The notes below the pieces were generated by a model. That model ran no database searches. It was not told the DNA's origin and saw nothing but the letters and a program-made list of their open reading frames with translations. Below, one piece after another: positions 1 through 6,020 of a DNA stretch of 7,593 bases; position 1 is the first letter of the stretch, and the number at the start of each line of letters is the position of its first letter. The position numbers were made by a program, and so were the translations under genes. Origin of the DNA: Fusobacteriales bacterium (GTDB lineage: Bacteria > Fusobacteriota > Fusobacteriia > Fusobacteriales > Leptotrichiaceae). The DNA is taken from assembly GCA_031285605.1 (NCBI GenBank), contig JAITVW010000293.1, positions 1 through 7,593 on the forward strand, written 5' to 3'.

Positions 1-866
1 GTGATAATAATTTTTATGTTTATTATAACGGAAAATTTATAGAAATTCCAAAGGGCACATATATAGCAAATGATAAAAAAATAGAAAACTATTATATAAA
101 AAAAATAGTTAATAAATCAGAATTACTAAATGATCTGAATAAGTATTTTCCTGACAAAATAGAATATGTGACAAAAGGGGAAAAACCGAAAGAATCAATA
201 AAGCTTCCGGTGATTACTTCGGATGGAAAAACCTATATCGACAGCGTAAAGCTGGAAAAGCTTCTTGTAGAGCTTCCTGTACGTGTAGCACAGGATGATA
301 AGGAAAATATTGTTGCAGAAGAGAAGCCTGTCTTACTTGAAGGGAAAAAAATAGAAATACTTAATGCAAACGGAATTGACGGCTTTGCCTCAAGTCTCGG
401 CGATGCATTAACGGCAAAATTCAAGATAGTATATAATGCAGAAAACTATACTCAGGAAGAAAATTATTCATATATCATAAATAATAAACTTGATGATAAT
501 GCTGCAAATGAACTTTTAAGCTCTTTGAGCATAAAGTATATAAAAAAAATGAAACCGGGAAATATAAAGCCTGATGCTGATCTGGTAATAATAACCGGGA
601 AAGATACAGAAACAGGATTTAAGACAGAAATAATGTCAGCAGCTGAAAATTCGGCAATTACAGAAAAATTAAAGGCATATACACCTGTTTTTACCAAAGC
701 AGATAAGTATAAAGATATAGATCTGAAAAAATTAACAGGAATACAGATAAATTATAATCCTGAAGATTATTATACGGCATATAAGCTGGGAAAACTGCTG
801 AATACTGCCAATCTGACAGAAGATCCTTCACTGAAAGACAGGATTATAATTTTAACAAAAGATTAG
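1..866 (+). CDS. LytR_C domain protein, 5' end outside window
   Basis: The frame is open from the left edge (first full codon at base 3) to a TAG at 864-866, giving about 287 visible residues; the true start lies upstream. A GTG at 168 could be read as a start, but the open frame continues unbroken above it and no good ribosome binding site precedes it, so I treat the gene as 5'-truncated. Bases 345-606 match the LytR C-terminal domain pattern: a strand with IEILNANGIDG, a helix, then a closing strand with DADLVIITGKD. LytR_C often follows the LytR-CpsA-Psr catalytic domain, which attaches polymers to the cell wall, but also occurs alone. No catalytic domain is visible here, and bases 3-340 encode a Lys-rich segment I do not recognise. 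The tail (about 738-863) ends in RIIILTKD, which echoes the first domain's last strand. An extracytoplasmic, wall-related role is inference. The TAG overlaps the ribosome binding site of rsfS. Confidence 0.75.
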   Translation, partial: DNNFYVYYNGKFIEIPKGTYIANDKKIENYYIKKIVNKSELLNDLNKYFPDKIEYVTKGEKPKESIKLPVITSDGKTYIDSVKLEKLLVELPVRVAQDDKENIVAEEKPVLLEGKKIEILNANGIDGFASSLGDALTAKFKIVYNAENYTQEENYSYIINNKLDDNAANELLSSLSIKYIKKMKPGNIKPDADLVIITGKDTETGFKTEIMSAAENSAITEKLKAYTPVFTKADKYKDIDLKKLTGIQINYNPEDYYTAYKLGKLLNTANLTEDPSLKDRIIILTKD

Positions 867-870
867 GAGA
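865..870 (+). promoter_or_regulatory. Ribosome binding site of rsfS
   Basis: AGGAGA sits 5 nt before the ATG at 876 and overlaps the TAG stop of the preceding gene, which suggests reinitiation or coupled translation. Confidence 0.7.
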
Positions 871-875
871 ATAGA

Positions 876-1181
876 ATGGAAAATTCGGTAAAAAAAGCTA
901 TTGAAATAATAGAGAGCAAAAAGGGAGATAACATAAAAGTGTATGATGTACAGGGAAGAAGTCCCTTTATGGACTATATAGTAGTATGTGACGGAAGTTC
1001 AAGCGTAAACATGGAAGCCATAGCAACTGAACTAAAAAAAGAAATACCTGCATATAAATCTATGGAAGGAGCCGGTGAGAGTCAGTGGATATTAATTGAC
1101 TTCGGGGACTTCATAGTAAATATTTTTAACAGGGAAAAAAGGGAGTATTATAATATTGATGAACTTTATCAAAGTAGTTAA
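876..1181 (+). CDS. rsfS: Ribosome silencing factor RsfS (Iojap family)
   Basis: This 101-residue protein has the normal length for RsfS, which binds ribosomal protein uL14 on the free 50S subunit and blocks joining with 30S, lowering translation when nutrients run short. Visible family hallmarks are the early DVQG segment (residues 24-27), FMDYIVVCDGSS (31-42), a helix with MEAIATELK, then EGAGESQWILIDFGDFIV (64-81), and a C-terminal REYYNIDELY. Two usual positions differ: the VHxF signature reads VNIF (Asn82), and the closing LExLW reads IDELY. The ATG at 876 follows AGGAGA (865-870) at good spacing and lies 9 nt after the preceding stop, so translation with the upstream gene is probably coupled. 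A LytR-type gene beside rsfS is a common arrangement in Firmicutes-like genomes. The identification is firm. Confidence 0.95.
   Translation: MENSVKKAIEIIESKKGDNIKVYDVQGRSPFMDYIVVCDGSSSVNMEAIATELKKEIPAYKSMEGAGESQWILIDFGDFIVNIFNREKREYYNIDELYQSS
1126..1154 (+). promoter_or_regulatory. Candidate sigma-70-type promoter inside the 3' end of rsfS
   Basis: TTAACA at 1126-1131 (5 of 6 matches to the -35 consensus) is separated by 17 nt from a perfect TATAAT at 1149-1154. A transcript would start near 1161, about 30 nt before the membrane-protein gene at 1191 and mrdA. It lies within rsfS coding sequence. AT-rich DNA yields chance matches, so this is a good-looking but unproven internal promoter that would let the wall genes be transcribed apart from the upstream genes. 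Confidence 0.4.
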
Positions 1182-1190
1182 GAGGGAATT

Positions 1191-1673
1191 ATGAGAAAGA
1201 TTTTTTATACGATTGTATATTTTTTGATTTTTATTGAACCGTTAACTGGCGGACATATAAAGACATTTATTTCACTGCCTTTTGCACTGGCATTTTTGGT
1301 GTTTTTGGAGCAGACAAAAAAGGAAGAACAAGGTATTCATTATGTACTTATAGTTTTGATTCTGACTTTGGGAGGCGGAATGTTTTTCTGGAAGTCAGCA
1401 ATATTTTTGATATTATATTATCTGATTGATATTTTGGGAAGAAAGTTGCCTTTGGAATATTTACTGAAAGATTTTGTTATGGTGTTCATAGCTAATCTTG
1501 TATTTTTGATATTGATTAATCTTAAAAATGTAGCATTCACAGATTTTATGTCATTAAGATGTATTGCCGTAATTGGCATTCAAACAGTATATTCTTTAAT
1601 TTACTTATTAATTTTAAAAAAATCGGAAGGATTAATGATAGATAAATATGAGAAGACAAATGGATATAGATGA
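1191..1673 (+). CDS. Small multi-pass membrane protein, probable MreD
   Basis: The protein is 160 residues and strongly hydrophobic, with about five or six membrane segments (roughly residues 4-15, 25-39, 50-66, 69-82, 95-111 and 123-142) and a short charged C-terminal tail. I recognise no diagnostic motif. Its size, number of segments and place directly upstream of mrdA fit MreD, the poorly conserved membrane component of the Rod elongation complex that works with MreC, PBP2 and RodA at the lateral wall. That assignment is inference from context and topology; no mreB or mreC lies beside it in this window. The ATG at 1191 follows AGAGGG (1181-1186), 9 nt after the rsfS stop. Its 3' end overlaps mrdA by 26 nt in another frame, which points to translational coupling. 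An unrelated membrane protein remains possible. Confidence 0.85.
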   Translation: MRKIFYTIVYFLIFIEPLTGGHIKTFISLPFALAFLVFLEQTKKEEQGIHYVLIVLILTLGGGMFFWKSAIFLILYYLIDILGRKLPLEYLLKDFVMVFIANLVFLILINLKNVAFTDFMSLRCIAVIGIQTVYSLIYLLILKKSEGLMIDKYEKTNGYR

Positions 1674-3426
1674 CGAAGGGAGAAGTACAGCTTTTCTTGT
1701 GATAGTCGGATTTATTTCGATGGTTTTGATAAGTCGTCTGGTATATTTACAGATAATACAAAACGATCTTTTTAAACAAAAAGCACAGAGAAACAGTCTG
1801 AAATCCAAGGTAATGAAAGCAAGCCGGGGATTGATACTGGATAGAGACGGTAAGATACTTACAAGAAATAATGTAGGTTATCAGGTTGTCTACATACTGG
1901 GGAAAAATCGGGAAGCAAATCCTGATGATGTTCTTTTGATTTCAAAGCTGACGGGGATGAGTGTTACCGACCTTAAGAAACGTATAAAAAATCAGCCTAG
2001 AGCAGGGTATGAAAATGAAGTAATAGCAGTAGAAGATCTGGATAAAGACATTGCCCTTAGAATGGCCGAAAAGATAACGGATACTGAAAGAATAGAGGTA
2101 AGGGAATATAATAAAAGATTTTATCCGGAAGATATGCTTGCTTCGCATATAATAGGTTATATGAAACCTATTGATGACAAAGAGTGGGAAGTCCTGAAAA
2201 GTGATGAATCGTATAACAGAAATGATTATATAGGAAAAAGAGGTGTAGAGAAACAATATGACAAAGTATTAAAAGGAATAGACGGGGAAGAAATAGTAGA
2301 GGTAGATGCTCACAGAAATGTGAAATCAATACGTGACAGAAATGACAGTGTAGCAGGAAAAAATATCTATCTTTCTATAGATTTAGATTTACAAAGATAT
2401 ATGACAGAACAGTTTAAAAATGACAAGGGTGCTTTTATTGCCATGGAAGCCAAAACAGGAAAAATAATAGCGGCTGTAAGCAATCCGGAATATAGTCTGA
2501 ACTTTATGTCGTCAAGATTTTCATCAGAAGAATGGGATAAATTAATTAATGATCCTAATAAGCCTCTGAATAATAAATTTTCAGGTTCTGCATATCCGCC
2601 GGGATCTACTTTTAAAGTGGTTACAGGGATGGCAGTACTTGAAGCAGGAATAAGTCCGCAGCAGACAATGTATTCAACAGGTTCCTTTCAGCTAGGAAGA
2701 ACAATTTTCAGAGATTCACACAGAGGCGGACATGGAACAACAAATTTTTATAAAGCAATAAGAGAGTCAGTAAATACATATTTTTACACATTTTCGAGAG
2801 AAGTAGGAATAGAAAAAGTTGCAAAAACAGCAACGGATTTCGGTTTGGGCGAAAGATCCGGGATAGATATTCCCGGGGAAGAAAAAGGAGTAGTCCCTAC
2901 ACCGGAATGGAAAATGAAAAGATTTAACCAAAAATGGCTTCCGGGTGATCTGGTGAATATGTCTATAGGTCAGGGATATGTTCTAACCACACCGCTGCAG
3001 ATACTGATGATATATCAGGGAATAGCCAATAAAGGAGTAATGTATAAACCAACTGTTGTAGATAAATTTGTATCTTTTGATGGAAAAGTAGAAAATAAGG
3101 AACCTGAGGTGCTTAGAAAGCTTCCTTTTAAGCCTGAAAATATTGAAATTATGAGAGAATCTCTGAAAGAACCCGTGAATAAACCAGGCGGAACTGCAAG
3201 AATACTTTATTTTTCAAATATTCCTGTTTCAGCTAAAACAGGAACAGCACAAAATACCGGATTTAAAGATCACCATTCATGGCTGGCGGGATATTTCCCT
3301 TCAGACAATCCTGAAATCGTATTTATATCACTTGTAGAGGGTGGAGGATACGGAGGGGTGGCATCCGGAGATTTGGTCAGAAAATTTATAATAAAGTATA
3401 ATGAAAAATACAATATAGCACAATAA
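1648..3426 (+). CDS. mrdA: Penicillin-binding protein 2 (class B, transpeptidase)
   Basis: This 592-residue class B penicillin-binding protein cross-links peptidoglycan peptides during side-wall elongation, acting outside the membrane and partnered with RodA. It has one N-terminal membrane anchor (about residues 14-36), a pedestal/dimerisation domain opening with RGLILDRDGK (about 60-69) and containing GKRGVEKQYD, and a C-terminal transpeptidase domain. All three catalytic motifs are present: S320-T-F-K323 (nucleophilic Ser in GSTFK), S374-V-N376, and K530-T-G532 (AKTGTAQ). Length and layout suit PBP2 rather than septal PBP3, though the split between these two is partly inference. The ATG at 1648 is the first possible start because in-frame stops lie at 1636 and 1639. 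The nearest Shine-Dalgarno-like GGAAGGA (1625-1631) is 16 nt away, too far to be ideal, so translation probably depends on coupling with the overlapping upstream gene. An ATG at 1660 is the alternative start. Confidence 0.95.
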   Translation: MRRQMDIDDEGRSTAFLVIVGFISMVLISRLVYLQIIQNDLFKQKAQRNSLKSKVMKASRGLILDRDGKILTRNNVGYQVVYILGKNREANPDDVLLISKLTGMSVTDLKKRIKNQPRAGYENEVIAVEDLDKDIALRMAEKITDTERIEVREYNKRFYPEDMLASHIIGYMKPIDDKEWEVLKSDESYNRNDYIGKRGVEKQYDKVLKGIDGEEIVEVDAHRNVKSIRDRNDSVAGKNIYLSIDLDLQRYMTEQFKNDKGAFIAMEAKTGKIIAAVSNPEYSLNFMSSRFSSEEWDKLINDPNKPLNNKFSGSAYPPGSTFKVVTGMAVLEAGISPQQTMYSTGSFQLGRTIFRDSHRGGHGTTNFYKAIRESVNTYFYTFSREVGIEKVAKTATDFGLGERSGIDIPGEEKGVVPTPEWKMKRFNQKWLPGDLVNMSIGQGYVLTTPLQILMIYQGIANKGVMYKPTVVDKFVSFDGKVENKEPEVLRKLPFKPENIEIMRESLKEPVNKPGGTARILYFSNIPVSAKTGTAQNTGFKDHHSWLAGYFPSDNPEIVFISLVEGGGYGGVASGDLVRKFIIKYNEKYNIAQ

Positions 3427-3438
3427 AAGTAAAGAGTT

Positions 3439-3443
3439 GGAGG
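3439..3443 (+). promoter_or_regulatory. Strong ribosome binding site deciding the rnj start
   Basis: GGAGG lies 4 nt before the ATG at 3448. It supports a start that includes the Lys/Glu-rich extension rather than a later GTG at 3571, which has no comparable site. Confidence 0.75.
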
Positions 3444-3447
3444 AAAC

Positions 3448-5223
3448 ATGAAATTTAATTATGTGGAAGGTAAGAAAGGCGATAAAGCCGAAAAAGAAGA
3501 GAAAACAGAAAAAATAGAGAAAAGCACTGGAAAAGGAGCTGCTGCAGAAAAACAGGCCAAAGAAGAAAAAGTGTATATAATACCTCTGGGAGGACTGGAG
3601 GAAGTGGGAAAGAACATGACTGCATTTCAGTATAAAGATGAAATAGTAATAGTAGATGCAGGACTGACATTCCCGGAAGACGAACATCTGGGAATAGATG
3701 TAATTATTCCGGATTTTACATATCTGGAAAATAATAAAGACAAGATAAAATCATTATTGTTAACACACGGGCATGAGGATCATATAGGAGCCATACCATA
3801 CCTGTTTCAGAAACTGGGAAGCACAGATATAACTATTTACGGTGGAAAGCTTACTTTGGAATTGGCTAAGGCTAAGTTTGAAAAAAAAGATGCAATAATA
3901 CCGAAAATGAAAGTAGTAAAAGGAAGAACAAAATTAAAGCTCTCAAAGTATTTTTCCGTGGAATTCATAAGTGTTACTCACAGTATAGCAGACTGTTATG
4001 CAATCTGCATAAAGACACCGGCAGGGGTAATACTGCACTCGGGAGATTTTAAGGTAGATTTGACACCGGTAGACGGGGAAGGATTTGATTTTGCACGTTT
4101 AGCACAGTTAGGTGAAGAAGGTGTGGATCTTTTACTTTCAGATAGTACCAATGCAGCTGTTCCCGGGTTTACACCATCTGAAAGAAGCGTTGGTGAAAGT
4201 CTGAGAGAAGAATTCGGAAAAGCTGAGGGAAGAATTATAATAGCAGCTTTTGCGTCACATATACACAGATTACAGCAGATAGTGGATATAGCGCAGACAT
4301 ATAACAGAAAAATAGCAATTGACGGAAGAAGTATGGTAAAAGTATTTGATATAGCATCAAGACTTGGTTATCTGAAATTTCCTAAAAATATGATAGTAGA
4401 CCTTCAGAAGTCAGATAAGCTGCCTCCCGAAAAGGCTATTATACTGTGTACGGGAACACAGGGAGAACCTTTAGCGGCATTGTCAAGAATCGCTAACGGG
4501 ACACATAAATATATTTCCCTGAGAGAAGGAGATACTGTAATAATATCAGCTACACCTATACCCGGGAATGAAAAAGCTGTTTATAAAAATATAAATTATC
4601 TGCTGAAAAAGAATGCAAATGTTGTATTTGAAAAAGTAGTGGGAATACACGTTTCGGGACATGGATGCCAGAAAGAGCAGAAAATAATGCTGAGTCTGGT
4701 AAAGCCGAAGTTTTTTATGCCTGTTCACGGTGAGTATATGATGCTGAAAAAACACAAGGAACTTGCTGTAGCAACAGGGGTAGAGTCTGATAATGTCATA
4801 CTTGCGGAAAATGGAAATAAAATAGAGCTTACAAAATCACACTGCAGAGTAGCAGGAAAAGTACAGAGCGGAATGACGCTGATAGACGGTTTCGGAATCG
4901 GAGATGTAGGAAATATAGTCTTAAAAGACAGACAGAATCTTGCAGATGACGGAATAGTAATAATAACAGTTTCGCAGTATAAAAACGGGAAATTCAATAA
5001 ACAGATAGAGCTGGTAACAAGAGGATTCATATATAACAGGGAGTCAGAAAATCTTATTCTTGAAACCAAGGAACTTATAAAGCTGGAATTGGAAAGTATA
5101 GAGACAAAAGAGATAAAAGAAATAAGTAAAGTTAAGCAATTGCTGAAAAGCAAAGTGGGAGAATTTCTATATAAAAAGACAAACAGAGAACCGATAATTC
5201 TGCCGATAATAATGGAGGTTTAG
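3448..5223 (+). CDS. rnj: Ribonuclease J
   Basis: RNase J is a zinc-dependent 5'-3' exonuclease and endonuclease of the metallo-beta-lactamase/beta-CASP family that matures rRNA and degrades mRNA in the cytoplasm. The core starts near residue 42 (YIIPLGGLEEVGKN). Metal ligands are visible as H107-G-H109-E-D111-H112, H178, H197-S-G-D200 and H427 (in PVHGE). The beta-CASP part contains DSTNA, GTQGEP and H401-V-S-G-H405-G. The C-terminal dimerisation region follows (RGFIYNRES). Total length is 591 residues against about 555 for B. subtilis RNase J1; the excess is a low-complexity N-terminal segment, residues 9-41, made mainly of Lys, Glu and Ala. A strong GGAGG supports the start that includes this tail. 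The TAG stop abuts the ATG of the yhbY-like gene. Whether it corresponds to J1 or J2 cannot be told, but all catalytic residues are intact. Confidence 0.96.
   Translation: MKFNYVEGKKGDKAEKEEKTEKIEKSTGKGAAAEKQAKEEKVYIIPLGGLEEVGKNMTAFQYKDEIVIVDAGLTFPEDEHLGIDVIIPDFTYLENNKDKIKSLLLTHGHEDHIGAIPYLFQKLGSTDITIYGGKLTLELAKAKFEKKDAIIPKMKVVKGRTKLKLSKYFSVEFISVTHSIADCYAICIKTPAGVILHSGDFKVDLTPVDGEGFDFARLAQLGEEGVDLLLSDSTNAAVPGFTPSERSVGESLREEFGKAEGRIIIAAFASHIHRLQQIVDIAQTYNRKIAIDGRSMVKVFDIASRLGYLKFPKNMIVDLQKSDKLPPEKAIILCTGTQGEPLAALSRIANGTHKYISLREGDTVIISATPIPGNEKAVYKNINYLLKKNANVVFEKVVGIHVSGHGCQKEQKIMLSLVKPKFFMPVHGEYMMLKKHKELAVATGVESDNVILAENGNKIELTKSHCRVAGKVQSGMTLIDGFGIGDVGNIVLKDRQNLADDGIVIITVSQYKNGKFNKQIELVTRGFIYNRESENLILETKELIKLELESIETKEIKEISKVKQLLKSKVGEFLYKKTNREPIILPIIMEV
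5214..5218 (+). promoter_or_regulatory. Ribosome binding site of the yhbY-like gene inside rnj
   Basis: GGAGG within the last codons of rnj lies 5 nt before the ATG at 5224, which directly follows the rnj stop. This fixes the start and implies coupled translation. Confidence 0.7.
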
Positions 5224-5544
5224 ATGAAATTAAGCAGTAAACAGAGAGCGTTTTTAAAGAAGACGGCACATGATCTGGAGCCGGTGGTAAGAATCGGTAA
5301 AGGTGAGGTAGACGGTGATCTTTTGGATAGTATCAGCAATGTAATAAATAAGAGAGAATTAATAAAGGTAAAAGTACTTCAAAATTCTGATTTGGATAAT
5401 ATGAAGGATTTAGGATTTGAGCTGGCTGAAAAAACTTCCAGTATATTTGTGGATAAAATCGGAAAAGTGATAATATTATTTAAACCTAAAAAGGAAAACG
5501 GAGTGATAACACAGGAAATTTTGAAAAAAAGGAAGGGTAAATAA
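5224..5544 (+). CDS. yhbY: YhbY family (CRM domain) RNA-binding protein
   Basis: This 106-residue single-domain protein belongs to the YhbY/CRM family, which associates with pre-50S ribosomal particles and is thought to act in ribosome assembly. The family opening LSSKQRAFLKKTAHDLEPVV (residues 3-22) is clear, followed by the loop region RIGKGEVDGDLL, then ELIKVKVL (about 45-52), a helix, and the closing strand GKVIILFKP. The RNA-contacting GxxG loop, usually G-K/S-x-G followed by a hydrophobic residue, here reads G25-K-G-E28, so its last glycine is replaced by glutamate, unless the loop is shifted. The C-terminus ends in a basic KKRKGK tail. The gene abuts rnj upstream and the PAP2-like gene downstream with no spacer, tying it to RNA metabolism within the operon. 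Confidence 0.93.
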   Translation: MKLSSKQRAFLKKTAHDLEPVVRIGKGEVDGDLLDSISNVINKRELIKVKVLQNSDLDNMKDLGFELAEKTSSIFVDKIGKVIILFKPKKENGVITQEILKKRKGK

Positions 5545-6006
5545 ATGTCTACGGGGATTATTTTTGGAAATAGAATATTGGATGTAGCAGTAATAGCCTG
5601 TTTTTCAGCACAGTTTTATAAGGTATTCTCTCCCCTTTTTAAGGGAAGAGACGCAAGCTGGGTCAGGCTTTTTCAGACAGGGGGTATGCCCAGTTCACAT
5701 GCATCAACTGTGGTTGCCCTGGCTACTTCTCTGGCTCTTCTAAAAGGAGTGAGATCGGTGGAATTTGCTATATCAATGGTTTTTTCCAGCATAGTACTTT
5801 ATGATGCAACAGGGATAAGGAGAGCAGCGGGAGAACATGCCAAAGCTCTGAACAGGCTTGTAAAGAGTATAGAGCATAAAGATGATTTCGAGAAAATAGA
5901 AGCTAATTTTAAAGAGTTTTTGGGTCATACACCTTTGGAGGTATTCTGGGGCTGTGTTTTGGGACTTATTATAGGAATTGTATTTAGAGGATATCTTTTA
6001 GGATAA
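5545..6006 (+). CDS. Divergent PAP2 family membrane protein (DUF212/YuiD-like)
   Basis: This 153-residue integral membrane protein has the DUF212 signature set: GGMPSSHAST (residues 46-55), YDATGIRRAAGEHAKALN (86-103) and LGHTPLEVFWG (126-136). Hydrophobic segments run at about 11-32, 55-67, 72-88 and 133-151. The family is called divergent PAP2 because PSSH and the later RxAxxxH resemble motifs 2 and 3 of lipid-phosphate phosphatases (PSGH and SRxxxxxHxxxD), with His52 and His98 as likely active-site residues. The substrate is unknown. A prenyl or lipid phosphate is a reasonable guess given the dxs gene 14 nt downstream, but this is inference. The ATG at 5545 directly follows the yhbY-like stop, with GGAAGG (5531-5536) as ribosome binding site. 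Length is typical of the family. Confidence 0.9.
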   Translation: MSTGIIFGNRILDVAVIACFSAQFYKVFSPLFKGRDASWVRLFQTGGMPSSHASTVVALATSLALLKGVRSVEFAISMVFSSIVLYDATGIRRAAGEHAKALNRLVKSIEHKDDFEKIEANFKEFLGHTPLEVFWGCVLGLIIGIVFRGYLLG

Positions 6007-6010
6007 AGGA
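6005..6010 (+). promoter_or_regulatory. Ribosome binding site of dxs
   Basis: AAAGGA overlaps the stop of the PAP2-like gene and lies 10 nt before the ATG at 6021. An ATG at 6010 begins immediately at this site but reads only four codons to a TGA that overlaps the dxs start, so 6021 is the working start. Confidence 0.55.
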
Positions 6011-6020
6011 TGAACAACAC

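Noticed and set aside
168..170. GTG as the start of the first gene
   Set aside because: The same frame is open to the left edge with protein-like sequence and no ribosome binding site precedes the GTG.
1942..2256. Minus-strand frame within mrdA, and similar frames at 233-424 and 464-697
   Set aside because: Composition is that expected from the complement of AT-rich coding DNA; no family resemblance.
3373..3402. Possible promoter before rnj: TTGGTC, 18 nt, TATAAT
   Set aside because: The -10 is perfect but the -35 matches only half the consensus, and TATAAT is frequent in this AT-rich DNA; too weak to list.
3427..3447. Terminator between mrdA and rnj
   Set aside because: The 21-nt gap contains the rnj ribosome binding site and no inverted repeat followed by a T run.
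3328..3687. Minus-strand frames across the mrdA-rnj junction (also 3455-3670)
   Set aside because: The Phe/Ser/Leu-rich translation is the complement of the purine-rich rnj start; no ribosome binding site or motif was seen.
4725..5153. Minus-strand frames within rnj (also 4546-4755)
   Set aside because: Antisense shadows of the conserved RNase J coding sequence.
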